A stretch of DNA of 64,000 bases, from contig MKTS01000008.1 of assembly GCA_001898335.1 (NCBI GenBank), positions 36,784 through 100,783 on the forward strand. Direction: 5' to 3'. The notes under the pieces are model-generated. The model saw only the letters and a list, made by a program, of their open reading frames with translations. It did no database searches and was not told where the DNA came from. The stretch is from Mucilaginibacter sp. 44-25. Its GTDB lineage: Bacteria; Bacteroidota; Bacteroidia; Sphingobacteriales; Sphingobacteriaceae. Position numbers and translations under genes: made by a program. Below are positions 10,101 to 18,310 of this stretch, one piece after another (position 1 is the first letter of the stretch; every line of letters starts with the position of its first letter).

Positions 10101-10314
10101 AATCAATGTCGTACCCTATTTTTGCCTTAAACCACTGCCTTTTATCATCAATAAAAGTGATAAAAGCCAATGGCGCCTGGCATATATAGGATGCCAGGCG
10201 GGCTATGGCATCAAACTCTTTTTCGGGAGGCGTATCTAAAACATCATAAGAATTTAGCGCGGCCAAACGCTGCCGTTCTGTTTCTTCTGGATGTTGCAGA
10301 TCCGCTTTAATCAT
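7183..10314 (-). CDS. Hybrid sensor histidine kinase, GAF-PAS(x4)-HisKA-HATPase-REC
   Basis: A 1043-residue cytoplasmic kinase with no transmembrane segment. In order: a GAF domain (about 18-165, including the QAPLAFITFIDD start typical of sensory GAFs), four PAS domains (about 180-670, each with a visible W[IV]xxNxA/F or YxLAD motif), a HisKA domain with the phospho-acceptor in MSHEIRTPLNAV, a HATPase domain with NLVSNSVKFT and GTGLGLAIS boxes, and a C-terminal receiver with VLVVDDN and the acceptor Asp in VLMDIHMP. No output DNA-binding domain follows, so phosphate probably goes on to another protein. It begins 8 bases after glyA and is likely co-transcribed with it. The signal is unknown. 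Confidence 0.9.
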   Translation of the reverse strand: MIKADLQHPEETERQRLAALNSYDVLDTPPEKEFDAIARLASYICQAPLAFITFIDDKRQWFKAKIGYDIDFIPLENSFCRHTILNSHLVVVPDASKNELFCEADIVKGDFGVRFYASAPLIDPQGYRIGTLCVFDQQPKDLTDEQRDALTTLAGEAMSHLLLRKQKKELEQSLEVHKQYSTLFNSSAEIHLIADENARVEFINDAVTSVLGYKPERAIGRSLWDYVVGHNREKYAPLIAESIRAQTSFELETETVTRNGEIKHISWTARFLNGKWYASGRDTTYQHHLVTETRELSLVASRIKNGVVISNASDEVVWVNAAFKDITGYGLDDVSGRFLGDVLQGKPADHAAERNMLEAREKGIPYEIDLSLNTKQGQPIWISVNNSPIYAEDGRVEKHIRIIIDITKRKQAEHNVEILSFAARKSPSGIFIRDGEGRIVWMNEAMEGIIGYSLADLKDKTVGTLLIGEETNLAVFESAVQAVKENRPYEVEIKIYKKDRSTAWVYISNSPLFNEDGAVDRQIGVMVDISERKKTEDQLKMLSLVASKANSGVVINDGDGRVQWVNNAFEKITGYTLADIKGKHLGDSLKGELTDFSIIEKARELSAQKQSFEVDLLIYRKDGQPLWISVINSVIVGENGRVEKYIETIIDITAKKKAELELIAAKEEALQLSRAKDMFIGVMSHEIRTPLNAVIGMSHLLLEDNPGESQRENLGVLKFSAENLMTLINDLLDFTKIETGNIELEKAAVNLRDVVQSIVASMKYKAQEKNISLTCSVDDGVPDTIIGDRQRLVQILLNLVSNSVKFTSRGGVNIDLKVIEQHNDTVRIRFGVADTGIGIAEDKLGTIFESFKQAETDTTRKYGGTGLGLAISKRLIELHDSRINVDSVLGEGSVFWFTITFNKLKQRPVNNSNKVDTTLNINVLVVDDNQINRLLINKVLKKWGAAADFAENGQEAIEKLEAQQNYDAVLMDIHMPIMGGLEAAGIIRAKNEPYFQKLPIIALTASMLSNQMGQIETAGMNDYILKPFDPATLFEKLSRYQKQ

Positions 10315-10322
10315 TAGTTAAG

Positions 10323-11600
10323 TTAATCCTCCCGATACAATGGAAAATCCTCCATTAATTTATGTACTTTTTTACGAATTTTCTTAATAGAAGTTTCATT
10401 TTCCGGATCGTTAATTACGCCATCTATCAGATCTACTATGGTTTCCATATGTTTTTCTTTTAAACCACGGGTAGTAATAGCAGCCGTACCCAAACGGATA
10501 CCTGATGTAACAAACGGAGATTTATCGTCATATGGCACCATATTTTTATTTGCGGTGATATCGGCTTCTACCAGGGCATTCTCAGCCGCTTTACCGGTAA
10601 TGTTCTTATTACGCAGGTCAATCAGCATCAGGTGGTTATCAGTGCCGCCTGAAATGATCTCATAACCGCGGGCAACCAACGCTTTAGCCATAGCAGCGGC
10701 ATTAAGTTTTACCTGGGCTATATATTTCATGTAGCTATCAGACAGTGCTTCGCCAAAAGCTACCGCTTTGGCAGCAATAATATGCTCTAAAGGGCCACCT
10801 TGTGTACCGGGAAAAACAGCCATATCCAACAATGACGACATCATACGGATCTCGCCTTTTGGTGTTTTTAAGCCCCACGGGTTCTCGAAATCCTTACCCA
10901 TCATAATTAAACCACCACGCGGGCCGCGCAGCGTTTTGTGGGTAGTGGTGGTAACAATATGGCAATGCGGCAGCGGATCTGTTAATAAACCACGGGCAAT
11001 TAAACCTGCCGGATGCGAAATATCAGCCAGTACCAAAGCACCAACTTTATCAGCCACGCTGCGGATAAACGCATAATCCCAATCGCGTGAATAGGCCGAA
11101 GCACCGCAGATGATGAGTTTTGGTTTTTGCTCTAAAGCAACGCGCTCTAATTGTGCATAATCAATTAAGCCGGTTTCTTTTACCACACCGTAAAAATGCG
11201 GCTCATATAATTTACCGGAAAAGTTTACCGGTGAGCCGTGGGTTAAGTGGCCACCATGTGAAAGATCAAATCCTAATATTTTATCGCCGGGGTTAAGCAC
11301 CGCAAGCATAACCGCCGCGTTGGCCTGGGCACCTGAGTGGGGTTGTACGTTGGCCCATTCAGCATTAAACAATTGCTTGGCACGCTCAATGGCAATGGTC
11401 TCAATCTCATCAACCACCTGGCAGCCGCCGTAATAGCGTTTGCCCGGCAAACCTTCGGCATATTTGTTGGTAGCCACAGAACCAGCCGCTTCCATTATCT
11501 GGCGGCTAACAAAGTTCTCTGATGCGATAAGCTCAATGCCTTCTTCCTGGCGCTGCTGCTCTTCTTCTAACAGCTTGAATATTAATTTATCTCTTTTCAT
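10323..11600 (-). CDS. glyA: Serine hydroxymethyltransferase
   Basis: A 425-residue PLP enzyme that interconverts serine and glycine while charging tetrahydrofolate with a one-carbon unit. Visible hallmarks are [11 protein letters not shown] near residue 20, [24 protein letters not shown], and the PLP-lysine motif [13 protein letters not shown] near residue 220. Length is close to the usual 420-430. It is the upstream gene of a pair with the hybrid kinase. The start is the first ATG, with [11 protein letters not shown] matching the usual N-terminus. Confidence 0.97.
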   Translation of the reverse strand: MKRDKLIFKLLEEEQQRQEEGIELIASENFVSRQIMEAAGSVATNKYAEGLPGKRYYGGCQVVDEIETIAIERAKQLFNAEWANVQPHSGAQANAAVMLAVLNPGDKILGFDLSHGGHLTHGSPVNFSGKLYEPHFYGVVKETGLIDYAQLERVALEQKPKLIICGASAYSRDWDYAFIRSVADKVGALVLADISHPAGLIARGLLTDPLPHCHIVTTTTHKTLRGPRGGLIMMGKDFENPWGLKTPKGEIRMMSSLLDMAVFPGTQGGPLEHIIAAKAVAFGEALSDSYMKYIAQVKLNAAAMAKALVARGYEIISGGTDNHLMLIDLRNKNITGKAAENALVEADITANKNMVPYDDKSPFVTSGIRLGTAAITTRGLKEKHMETIVDLIDGVINDPENETSIKKIRKKVHKLMEDFPLYRED

Positions 11601-11639
11601 TATGGTGTTTTAAAAAACGATGCTAAGTTAGGGATTAAG

Positions 11640-11800
11640 GAGCTAAAAGTCGAAGGCATTTTTAAAGCCGAAAGCTAAAAGTCCAAAGCTGAAAGCTGGC
11701 AGTACCAAAAACCATAACCATACGAAGTAAAAGCTTTTGACCTGCTGATGAGATTGCCGCGTATCCCGATATTCATCGTGATTCTCGCAATGACATTTTT
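11640..11800. repeat. Intergenic dispersed-repeat-like sequence between scpA and glyA
   Basis: The 208-base gap between scpA and glyA holds no gene. Bases 11640-11697 contain reiterated GCTAAAAGTC / GCTGAAAGC units, and 11750-11792 reads GAGATTGCCGCG...CTCGCAATGAC, an imperfect hairpin resembling short repeats commonly scattered in Bacteroidota genomes. The family resemblance is from memory, not from a search. Confidence 0.4.
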
Positions 11801-11808
11801 TTCATATT

Positions 11809-12558
11809 TCAACTTCCCGCTTTAGGTTCAATCCAAAAGTTATTAAAGCCCAGGCCAATAGTTATCTCTATGGCTTCCTGTTGCAGCATCTCCAGTACGG
11901 CTAAAAAATTGTAGATAAAATGTACCTTGTTTTCGCTGTTGCCGGCAATGTGCTTAAAGTCCATTTTTTTGTTAATGCTGAGCAGATGCTTGATAGCTTC
12001 TTTCTGCTTTTCAATAGTATAAGGATATTGCACTACCGTGTGGTGCACTTCCTGGCTGCGTGTATTGTAGTTACGCATGAGGCGGTGATATACAATCATC
12101 AGCTTGTAGAGGTTCAGTTCTGATAGTTCTTCGCCGGGTACGGCTACTTTCTCTACCTGCTCCAGATCGGCTTTTATGTTACCACGCCTTTCCTGTTTAA
12201 AACGCTCCTCCTCAAAAGGGCGCAGTTCATCGCACAAAACCTTAAACTTTTTATATTCGATCAGTTTACGGATCAGCCCTTCTTTGGTATCTATCTCGTT
12301 TTCCTCGTCGCCGGTGTTGTGGCGGGGCAAAAGCATTTTCGCTTTTATCCGCATCAGGGTAGCCGCAACAAATATGAACTCACTCGCCAGTTCCATATTC
12401 AGCACGGTCATCTGGTGAATGTAGTTCAGGAAATCGTCGGTAATGCGGGCAATGGGAATGTCGTGTATGTCCAGTTCATCGCGTTCAATAAAAAACAGCA
12501 GCAGGTCAAAAGGCCCTTCAAACTGCGGTAATTTTATGGCGAACGCGTCATCGGTCAT
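11809..12558 (-). CDS. scpA: Segregation and condensation protein A
   Basis: A 249-residue ScpA (kleisin). The N-terminus carries the family signature FEGPFDLLLFFIERDELDIHDIPI, read in two parts at about residues 13-36, and a helical C-terminal winged region. ScpA links the two heads of the SMC dimer and, with ScpB, forms the condensin that organises the chromosome. scpB is not adjacent. It is divergent from dxs across a 129-base spacer that must hold both promoters. Confidence 0.92.
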   Translation of the reverse strand: MTDDAFAIKLPQFEGPFDLLLFFIERDELDIHDIPIARITDDFLNYIHQMTVLNMELASEFIFVAATLMRIKAKMLLPRHNTGDEENEIDTKEGLIRKLIEYKKFKVLCDELRPFEEERFKQERRGNIKADLEQVEKVAVPGEELSELNLYKLMIVYHRLMRNYNTRSQEVHHTVVQYPYTIEKQKEAIKHLLSINKKMDFKHIAGNSENKVHFIYNFLAVLEMLQQEAIEITIGLGFNNFWIEPKAGS

Positions 12559-12687
12559 TTGTCAAAAATACAGCTATTTAGCTGTAAAAAAATATAAATC
12601 ACAAATAGCAAAACAATAATTACCTTTAATATATTCCAATTAAATTACCTTACTTTGTAAGTTATATTACAGTCACGAAATAATTAA

Positions 12688-14619
12688 ATGCAGGTACCCG
12701 CCGGTGAACTTTTAAGTACAATAAACTTTCCTACTGATCTTAAGCAGTTAAAAGAAGACCAGCTTGAACAAGTTTGTAACGAACTGCGCCAATATATTAT
12801 TGACGTAGTATCGGTTAATGGTGGCCATTTCGCGGCCAGCTTAGGCACTGTAGAACTCACAGTAGCGCTACAATATGTGTTAAACACCCCTTACGACCAA
12901 TTGGTGTGGGATGTAGGCCACCAGGCTTACGGCCACAAGATATTAACCGGCCGCAGGGATAATTTCCATACCAACCGCGTTTACGGTGGTATAAGCGGTT
13001 TCCCAAAACGCAGCGAAAGCATTTTTGATACGTTTGGCGTGGGGCACTCGTCAACCTCTATTTCTGCCGCTTTGGGTATGGCCGTGGCCTCTCAATACAA
13101 GGGGGAAACTGACCGCCAGCACGTTGCCGTTATTGGTGATGGTGCCATGACCGCCGGTTTAGCCTTTGAGGCGCTCAACCACGCCGGTATTGAAAACTCT
13201 AACCTACTGGTGATCCTTAACGACAATAATATGTCGATAGACCCTAACGTGGGTGCATTAAAGGAATACCTTACCGATATTACCACATCAAAGCCTTATA
13301 ACCGTTTCCGCGATGATATTGCTACGGTGCTGTCAAAGATCTCATCGATGGGGCCGGATGCCTTTAAGATCGCTAAGAAGATCGAGAAAAGCATCAAAGG
13401 CACTTTACTTAAACGCAGCAACTTTTTTGAGGCGCTTAAGTTTCGCTATTTTGGCCCGGTTGACGGCCACGATGTAAAACATCTGGTAAAATTACTGCGC
13501 GACCTGCGCGATATACCCGGCCCTAAACTCCTGCATTGCATTACCACAAAAGGTAAAGGCTATGCACTGGCAGAAAAAGACCAGACCAAATGGCACGCAC
13601 CCGGTTTGTTCGATAAGATTACCGGTGAGATAAAAAAGACCAAATATGATAAGCCACAACCGCCTAAATACCAGGATGTGTTTGGCCATACCATTATAGA
13701 ACTGGCTGAAGCTAACCCTAAAATTATGGGGATTACACCGGCCATGCCATCAGGCTGTTCATTAAACCTGATGATGAAAGCCATGCCTAACCGCGCGTTT
13801 GACGTAGGCATTGCCGAGCAGCACGCTGTTACCTTTAGTGCCGGTTTAGCTACCCAAGGTTTGGTTCCTTTCTGTAACATCTATTCCAGCTTTATGCAAA
13901 GGGCTTATGACCAGGTGATACATGACGTTGCCATACAAAAGCTTAACGTAGTGATGTGCCTTGACCGTGCCGGCTTTGCCGGAGCAGACGGAGCCACCCA
14001 TCATGGCGCTTATGACCTGGCTTACATGCGTTGCATCCCTAACTTAACGGTGTCTGCACCGATGAACGAGGAAGAGTTGCGCAACCTGATGTTTACCGCC
14101 CAGCAGGATGATATGGGGCCATTTGTAATACGTTACCCTCGTGGTAACGGCGTAATGGTTGACTGGCAACGCCCAATGAAAGCCATACCTGTAGGCAAAG
14201 GCCGCAAAATTTGCGACGGTGAAGAAGTGGCAATATTAAGTATAGGTGCCATTGGCAACGAAGTGGTTAAAGCCACCGGGCAGTTACACCTTGAAGGTTA
14301 TTTCCCGGCCCATTATGATATGCGCTTTGTGAAACCGCTTGATGAAGCTTTACTGCACGAGGTTTTCCAGAAATATCCGTACGTAATAACTATAGAGGAC
14401 GGTTGCCTTGAAGGTGGCATGGGATCGGCAGTGTTAGAATTTATGGCCGATAACAATTACAAATCACAAGTGATACGCCTTGGCATCCCGGATGAATTTA
14501 TAGAACACGGCGAACAACCCGAGCTATGGGCCGAATGCGGTTACGATGCAGCATCAATAGCCGCCCGGGTTAAGCAATACGGCATACTCAGAGAAGCAGC
14601 GCAAACGATTGCTTCATAA
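12688..14619 (+). CDS. dxs: 1-deoxy-D-xylulose-5-phosphate synthase
   Basis: A 643-residue thiamine-diphosphate enzyme that condenses pyruvate and glyceraldehyde-3-phosphate, the first step of the MEP isoprenoid pathway. The thiamine-binding GDGAMTAGLAFEA motif lies near residue 150, the transketolase-type DVGIAEQHAVTFSAGL near residue 372, and the C-terminal domain has YVITIEDGC. Upstream, TTACTTTG at 12650-12657 is one mismatch from the -7 consensus and 30 bases before the ATG. A perfect 11-bp terminator stem follows the stop. Complete and unbroken. Confidence 0.97.
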   Translation: MQVPAGELLSTINFPTDLKQLKEDQLEQVCNELRQYIIDVVSVNGGHFAASLGTVELTVALQYVLNTPYDQLVWDVGHQAYGHKILTGRRDNFHTNRVYGGISGFPKRSESIFDTFGVGHSSTSISAALGMAVASQYKGETDRQHVAVIGDGAMTAGLAFEALNHAGIENSNLLVILNDNNMSIDPNVGALKEYLTDITTSKPYNRFRDDIATVLSKISSMGPDAFKIAKKIEKSIKGTLLKRSNFFEALKFRYFGPVDGHDVKHLVKLLRDLRDIPGPKLLHCITTKGKGYALAEKDQTKWHAPGLFDKITGEIKKTKYDKPQPPKYQDVFGHTIIELAEANPKIMGITPAMPSGCSLNLMMKAMPNRAFDVGIAEQHAVTFSAGLATQGLVPFCNIYSSFMQRAYDQVIHDVAIQKLNVVMCLDRAGFAGADGATHHGAYDLAYMRCIPNLTVSAPMNEEELRNLMFTAQQDDMGPFVIRYPRGNGVMVDWQRPMKAIPVGKGRKICDGEEVAILSIGAIGNEVVKATGQLHLEGYFPAHYDMRFVKPLDEALLHEVFQKYPYVITIEDGCLEGGMGSAVLEFMADNNYKSQVIRLGIPDEFIEHGEQPELWAECGYDAASIAARVKQYGILREAAQTIAS

Positions 14620-14627
14620 AATATAAC

Positions 14628-14653
14628 AAGAGCGATGGATGACCATCGCTCTT
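14628..14653 (+). terminator. Terminator hairpin of dxs
   Basis: AAGAGCGATGG and CCATCGCTCTT form a perfect 11-bp stem around an ATGA loop, starting 8 bases after the dxs stop. There is only a short T run. The same stem core occurs in each unit of the repeat at 15.9-16.6 kb. Confidence 0.75.
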
Positions 14654-14753
14654 ATTGGTTAAAGTACATCATATCTCCATATAACAGATTACAAAAATTT
14701 TTAATTATTTGATTATTAAGGCTATATTCAGGAATTAATCTAAACCTGACACA

Positions 14754-15814
14754 ATGGACTTTAAAGATCAAATTTTACAATTTGCATCGCGAGTTGAGAA
14801 ACTTTGCACGCAGATTCAAACTGAAGAGGCTACAAAAAATGCCTTGATTATGCCTTTTATTCAACTATTGGGCTACGACGTGTTCAATCCTTTTGAAGTG
14901 AATCCAGAATTTATTGCTGATATAGGCATTAAAAAAGGGGAAAAGGTCGACTATGCTATAATGACTGATGGGAAACCAATTTTGCTGATTGAATGCAAAC
15001 ATTACACCCAAGATCTGAACCCCCATAATTCACAGCTATTCAGATATTTCATACGACGGATGCAAAATTCGGCCTTTTGACAAATGGCATAAATTTCAGG
15101 TTTTATACAGATTTGATAACTCCAAACAAAATGGACGAAAAGCCTTTTTTTGAGTTTAAAATCACTGACATCAAAGACAACGAAATCGTCGAATTGAAGA
15201 AATTCCACAAGTCATATTTCGACATTGGCAACATAACTAACACAGCAAGTGAGTTAAAATACTTAAACCAGATAAAGCATTCATTGAATGAGGAATTTGG
15301 TGACCCATCTGACGAATTTGTAAAATATTTTACAAGGAAAGTTTACCCCGGCACCATTACTCAAAAAGTTTTAGAGCAATTTAAGCTTATTACCAAAAAA
15401 GCTTGCTCTTTATACATAAGCGATATTTTGAATGAACGATTTAAGTCGGCTTTAGAAAAAGAAACCCAAAATGAAGAGCCTCTTACCACAATTACTCCGG
15501 CAGAACAAGAATCTTCCGATGGTGTTGTAACATCTGAAGATGAGATTATGGGTCATATGATTGTTAGAGCAATATTATCAGAAAAGATAAACGCAAAACG
15601 TATTGTGATGAGAGATGCTTTAAGCTATTGTGCGATCCTATTAGATGATAATAACAGAAAGCCAATTTGCCGATTTTATTTTAGTGAAAAGAAAAAATCC
15701 ATTTCAATAGTTGATAGCAATAAATCATTTGTGAAGACAGAGATTTCCGATTTAAATGATATTTATCAACTAAAGAAGGCCTTATTTGATACGATTGATA
15801 TGTACGATAAATAA
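14754..15814 (+). pseudogene. Stand-alone HsdR-N-type PD-(D/E)xK nuclease gene, frameshifted
   Basis: Two adjacent frames make up one gene. The first (14754-15080) reads through a PD-(D/E)xK nuclease core: D66 in KVDYAI, then E80 and K82 in LLIECK. It ends in unrelated residues after Tyr98. The second frame (from before 15077 to 15814) resumes with what reads FHTTDAKFGLLTNG, the usual continuation in this family. Joining them needs one extra T in the TATTTCAT tract at 15045-15052, giving a 353-residue protein like the stand-alone type I restriction HsdR_N-domain proteins of Bacteroidota. There are no helicase, HsdM or HsdS genes nearby. Either the gene is decayed or the base is a sequencing error. 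It is AT-richer than dxs, as expected of a transferred gene. Confidence 0.75.
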
Positions 15815-15848
15815 ACCCGTCATTATTATATTGTGTAAGAATTAAATG

Positions 15849-15878
15849 CACATTGCATGCATTGATTCATGCAATGTG
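15849..15878. repeat. Perfect 11-bp hairpin after the HsdR-N gene
   Basis: CACATTGCATG at 15849-15859 pairs exactly with CATGCAATGTG at 15868-15878 across an 8-base loop. It may end transcripts of the upstream gene, though no T-tract follows. Confidence 0.5.
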
Positions 15879-15915
15879 AGCAATTTTCGGCTAAAGCCCT
15901 ATTGGGATTTTCTAA

Positions 15916-16590
15916 TCCGTTGGCTGAAGCCAACGGCAATGATATCTCAAATAACCATTTTTCATTCCCGTCCCATTTATGGGGCGGGAATTGTGCCCAA
16001 AGTAAGAGGCTTTAGCCAAATAATAATGCAAGCAGCTATATTGCTAAACAGGAAGAGCGATGATTACTCATCGCTCTTTTAGTACCATTTAGGCTGAAGA
16101 CAACGGCAATGACATCTCAAATGACCATTTTCATTGCCGTCCCATTTATTGGGCGAGCCTTGTGCACAATGCAAGGGGCTTTAGCCAAATAATAAATGCA
16201 AGCAGCTATATTCCCAAACAAGAAGAGCGATGAGTAATCATTGCTCTTTTAGTATCATTGGCTTCAGCTAATGGCAATGATTATCAAAAAGCCATTTTCA
16301 TTGCCGTCCCATTTATGGGGCGGCAATTGTGTACAATGTAAGAGGCTTTAGCCAAATAATAAATGCAAGCAGCTATATTGCTAAACAAGAAGAGCGATGA
16401 CTACTCATTGCTCTTTTAGTACCATTTGGCTGAAGCAAACGGCAATGATTAATCAAAAAGCCATTTTCATTGCCGTCCCATTTATGGGGCGGGCATTGTG
16501 CCCAATGTAAAAGGCTTTAGCCAAAATAATAATGTAAGCAGCTATATTGCTAAACAAGAAGAGCGATGAGAGATCATCGCTCTTCTTGTA
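15916..16590. repeat. Four tandem copies of a 168-170 bp palindromic element
   Basis: The anchor AACGGCAAT (TAATGGCAAT in copy 3) recurs at about 15931, 16101, 16269 and 16437, giving periods of 170, 168 and 168. Each unit holds in order: a GGCTGAAGCC-like palindrome, ACGGCAATGA paired at a distance with TCATTGCCGT, a CCCATTTATGGGGCGG hairpin, AGGCTTTAGCCAAA, a conserved TAATAATGCAAGCAGCTATATT block, and a terminator-like AAGAGCGATGA/TCATCGCTCTT stem (16053-16078, 16223-16248, 16390-16415, 16555-16588). Copies differ by scattered substitutions, so the array is not recent. The one open frame inside spans units and has no coding character. A related element lies at 56.9-57.2 kb. Confidence 0.9.
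16555..16588 (-). terminator. Terminator hairpin of the M28 peptidase gene
   Basis: CAAGAAGAGCGATGA and TCATCGCTCTTCTTG form a perfect 15-bp stem with a GAGA loop, beginning 4 bases beyond the peptidase stop codon. It is also the last hairpin of the tandem repeat array. Confidence 0.75.
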
Positions 16591-16591
16591 A

Positions 16592-18157
16592 TCAATTCCT
16601 CGCAAGTTGTGCCTTTGGCAACTCTTTGCGCGGGATCATATCTTTACGTTCTGATGTATTGTACACAAACGATGCGACGATGGTAGCAGCCTGTTTGAGG
16701 TCATCCTCGCTCAGGCGGTCATAGGTATCCTGGTTACTGTGGTGGGTACGGGTACCGTAATCCATGGCATCCTGTATGAACTGGAAGCCCGGCAGGCCAA
16801 CGGCGTCAAATGAAAGGTGATCGGTACCGCCGGTGTTGCCAATGGTAACCGTTCCCGCGCCCAGGTCTTTAAATGGATTTAACCATGCCTGGAAAATAGG
16901 GCCTGCAGCGCTATCGCCTTGCAGGTAAATACCACGGATCTTACCGGTACCATTATCTAAATTGTAGTAAGCATCCAACTTAGCCTGCTCCGGTTTTAAT
17001 TCCATAGTTTTAGGATCGCCAAAGTGGGTAGCTACATAACCACGAGATCCAAACAAGCCCTGCTCTTCTGAGCTCCATAAAGCTATGCGGATGGTGCGCT
17101 TTGGTTTAAAGCCAATGGCTTTTAAAATGCGCATAGCCTCCATCATTACCGCGCTGCCTGCGGCATTATCTGTAGCGCCGGTAGCACCATGCCACGAGTC
17201 GAGGTGGCCACCTATCATTACCACCTGTTCTTTCAGTTTTTTATCAGTACCCGGTATTTCGGCAATAACGTTATAACCCTGCAAGTCATCGGTAATAAAT
17301 TGTGTTTTAATGTCGGCCTCCATCTCTACCTTTTGGCCGGCTTTCACTAAACGCAAAATACGCAGGAAGTCCTCACCGCTGGTTTCCAGTTCGGGTGCTA
17401 CGGCCTTGGCAGTATCAGCATAAGAGGCTCCGTTGGTGGTAAAAGTAGTACCATCGGTACCACGGCCCTGTGCTAATATCAAGCCCACCTTCTCATTAAC
17501 CAAAAACTGGCTGATAGCGGCACGCGCAGCTCTTGCTTTACGCATGGCCGCGAGTTGCGGCGAGTTGGGGTCAAAGGCCCGGCGTTCGCCGCGGGGTGCG
17601 GGTTTGGCGTTGGCCATTTCGGTAAGTTGAGCATCTGTGTAGCGCTCCAGATCGGGTTTCTCAGACCTTTTCAAAGTATTTTTGGTATCAAATATCACGA
17701 TCTTTCCGGCCAGCTTGCCTTTGTATTTATTCAGTTCGGCAACAGAATCAGCCTTTAGCAGTACCACTTCACTTTTGATGAGGCCATTGGTGCCGGGTGT
17801 CCACGCTTTAGGAATGGCAATGATGGCATGGTAATATGGCACTGTGATGGCCGCGTAGTTTTTCTGCACTTCCCAGCCTTTGCCAAACTTGCCCCAGGGT
17901 TCAAGTTTGGCGTTGGCCATACCCCAGGTTTTTAACTGGTTAACCGCCCAGTCCTGCGCACGTTTTAAACCCGGCGAGTTAGCCAGGCGTGGGCCGGATA
18001 CATCAGTTAAATAAAAGGCCGTTTCCATCACCTTGGAATGGTTGAGGCCCTCTTCTCTGATTTTGGCAACAGCAGCCTGGTCAACCGTCTCCTGCGAGAG
18101 GGCTGTACCGGTAAGGCCTGTTAATGCCAGAGCCGTGTAAAGTAGTTTTAGTTTCAT
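16592..18157 (-). CDS. Secreted M28-family zinc aminopeptidase with PA insert
   Basis: A 521-residue exported peptidase. A signal peptide (about residues 1-21, ending ALSQ) precedes a domain with a PA-like insert (about 130-270). The M28 catalytic core follows: MIGGHLDSWHGATGATDN carries metal-binding His and Asp residues, SSEEQGLFGS carries the catalytic and metal Glu pair, and DHLSFDAVGLPGFQF and THHSNQDTYDRL complete the site. It would cleave amino acids from peptides in the periplasm or outside the cell. Length is normal for this family in Bacteroidota. Transcribed alone, with a -7 element 25 bases upstream and a strong terminator. Confidence 0.9.
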   Translation of the reverse strand: MKLKLLYTALALTGLTGTALSQETVDQAAVAKIREEGLNHSKVMETAFYLTDVSGPRLANSPGLKRAQDWAVNQLKTWGMANAKLEPWGKFGKGWEVQKNYAAITVPYYHAIIAIPKAWTPGTNGLIKSEVVLLKADSVAELNKYKGKLAGKIVIFDTKNTLKRSEKPDLERYTDAQLTEMANAKPAPRGERRAFDPNSPQLAAMRKARAARAAISQFLVNEKVGLILAQGRGTDGTTFTTNGASYADTAKAVAPELETSGEDFLRILRLVKAGQKVEMEADIKTQFITDDLQGYNVIAEIPGTDKKLKEQVVMIGGHLDSWHGATGATDNAAGSAVMMEAMRILKAIGFKPKRTIRIALWSSEEQGLFGSRGYVATHFGDPKTMELKPEQAKLDAYYNLDNGTGKIRGIYLQGDSAAGPIFQAWLNPFKDLGAGTVTIGNTGGTDHLSFDAVGLPGFQFIQDAMDYGTRTHHSNQDTYDRLSEDDLKQAATIVASFVYNTSERKDMIPRKELPKAQLARN

Positions 18158-18181
18158 GTATAAGTCAGTTATAGTTTACAA

Positions 18182-18189
18182 CAAACTTA
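18182..18189 (-). promoter_or_regulatory. -7 element upstream of the M28 peptidase
   Basis: Reads TAAGTTTG on the minus strand, a full TAnnTTTG match, 25 bases before the ATG. A TTTTG lies upstream but closer than the usual 19-20 base spacing. Confidence 0.45.
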
Positions 18190-18252
18190 TAAAATAGCCT
18201 TACAAAACCCCAGTGCAGTCCGCTAACAAAGTTGTTACACATGCTTTAAACA

Positions 18253-18288
18253 ACAAACGGGCGGTAACCGTAGTTACCGCCCGTTTGT
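18253..18288 (-). terminator. Terminator of the beta-barrel gene
   Basis: ACAAACGGGCGGTAAC and GTTACCGCCCGTTTGT form a perfect 16-bp stem around CGTA, 23 bases past the stop of the outer-membrane protein gene and followed by a T-rich stretch on the minus strand. Confidence 0.85.
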
Positions 18289-18310
18289 ACACTCAACACG
18301 ATAGATTTAA

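Noticed and set aside
14754..15814. Programmed frameshift in the HsdR-N gene
   Set aside because: No slippery heptamer or downstream stimulator was found at the break; a one-base loss in a T tract is simpler.
15846..16082. A 78-codon open frame inside the tandem repeat region
   Set aside because: It crosses unit boundaries, runs through palindromes and terminator stems, and is not preserved in the other copies.
15916..16590. CRISPR array
   Set aside because: The whole 168-170 bp unit repeats with no variable spacers, units are far longer than CRISPR repeats, and no cas genes are near.
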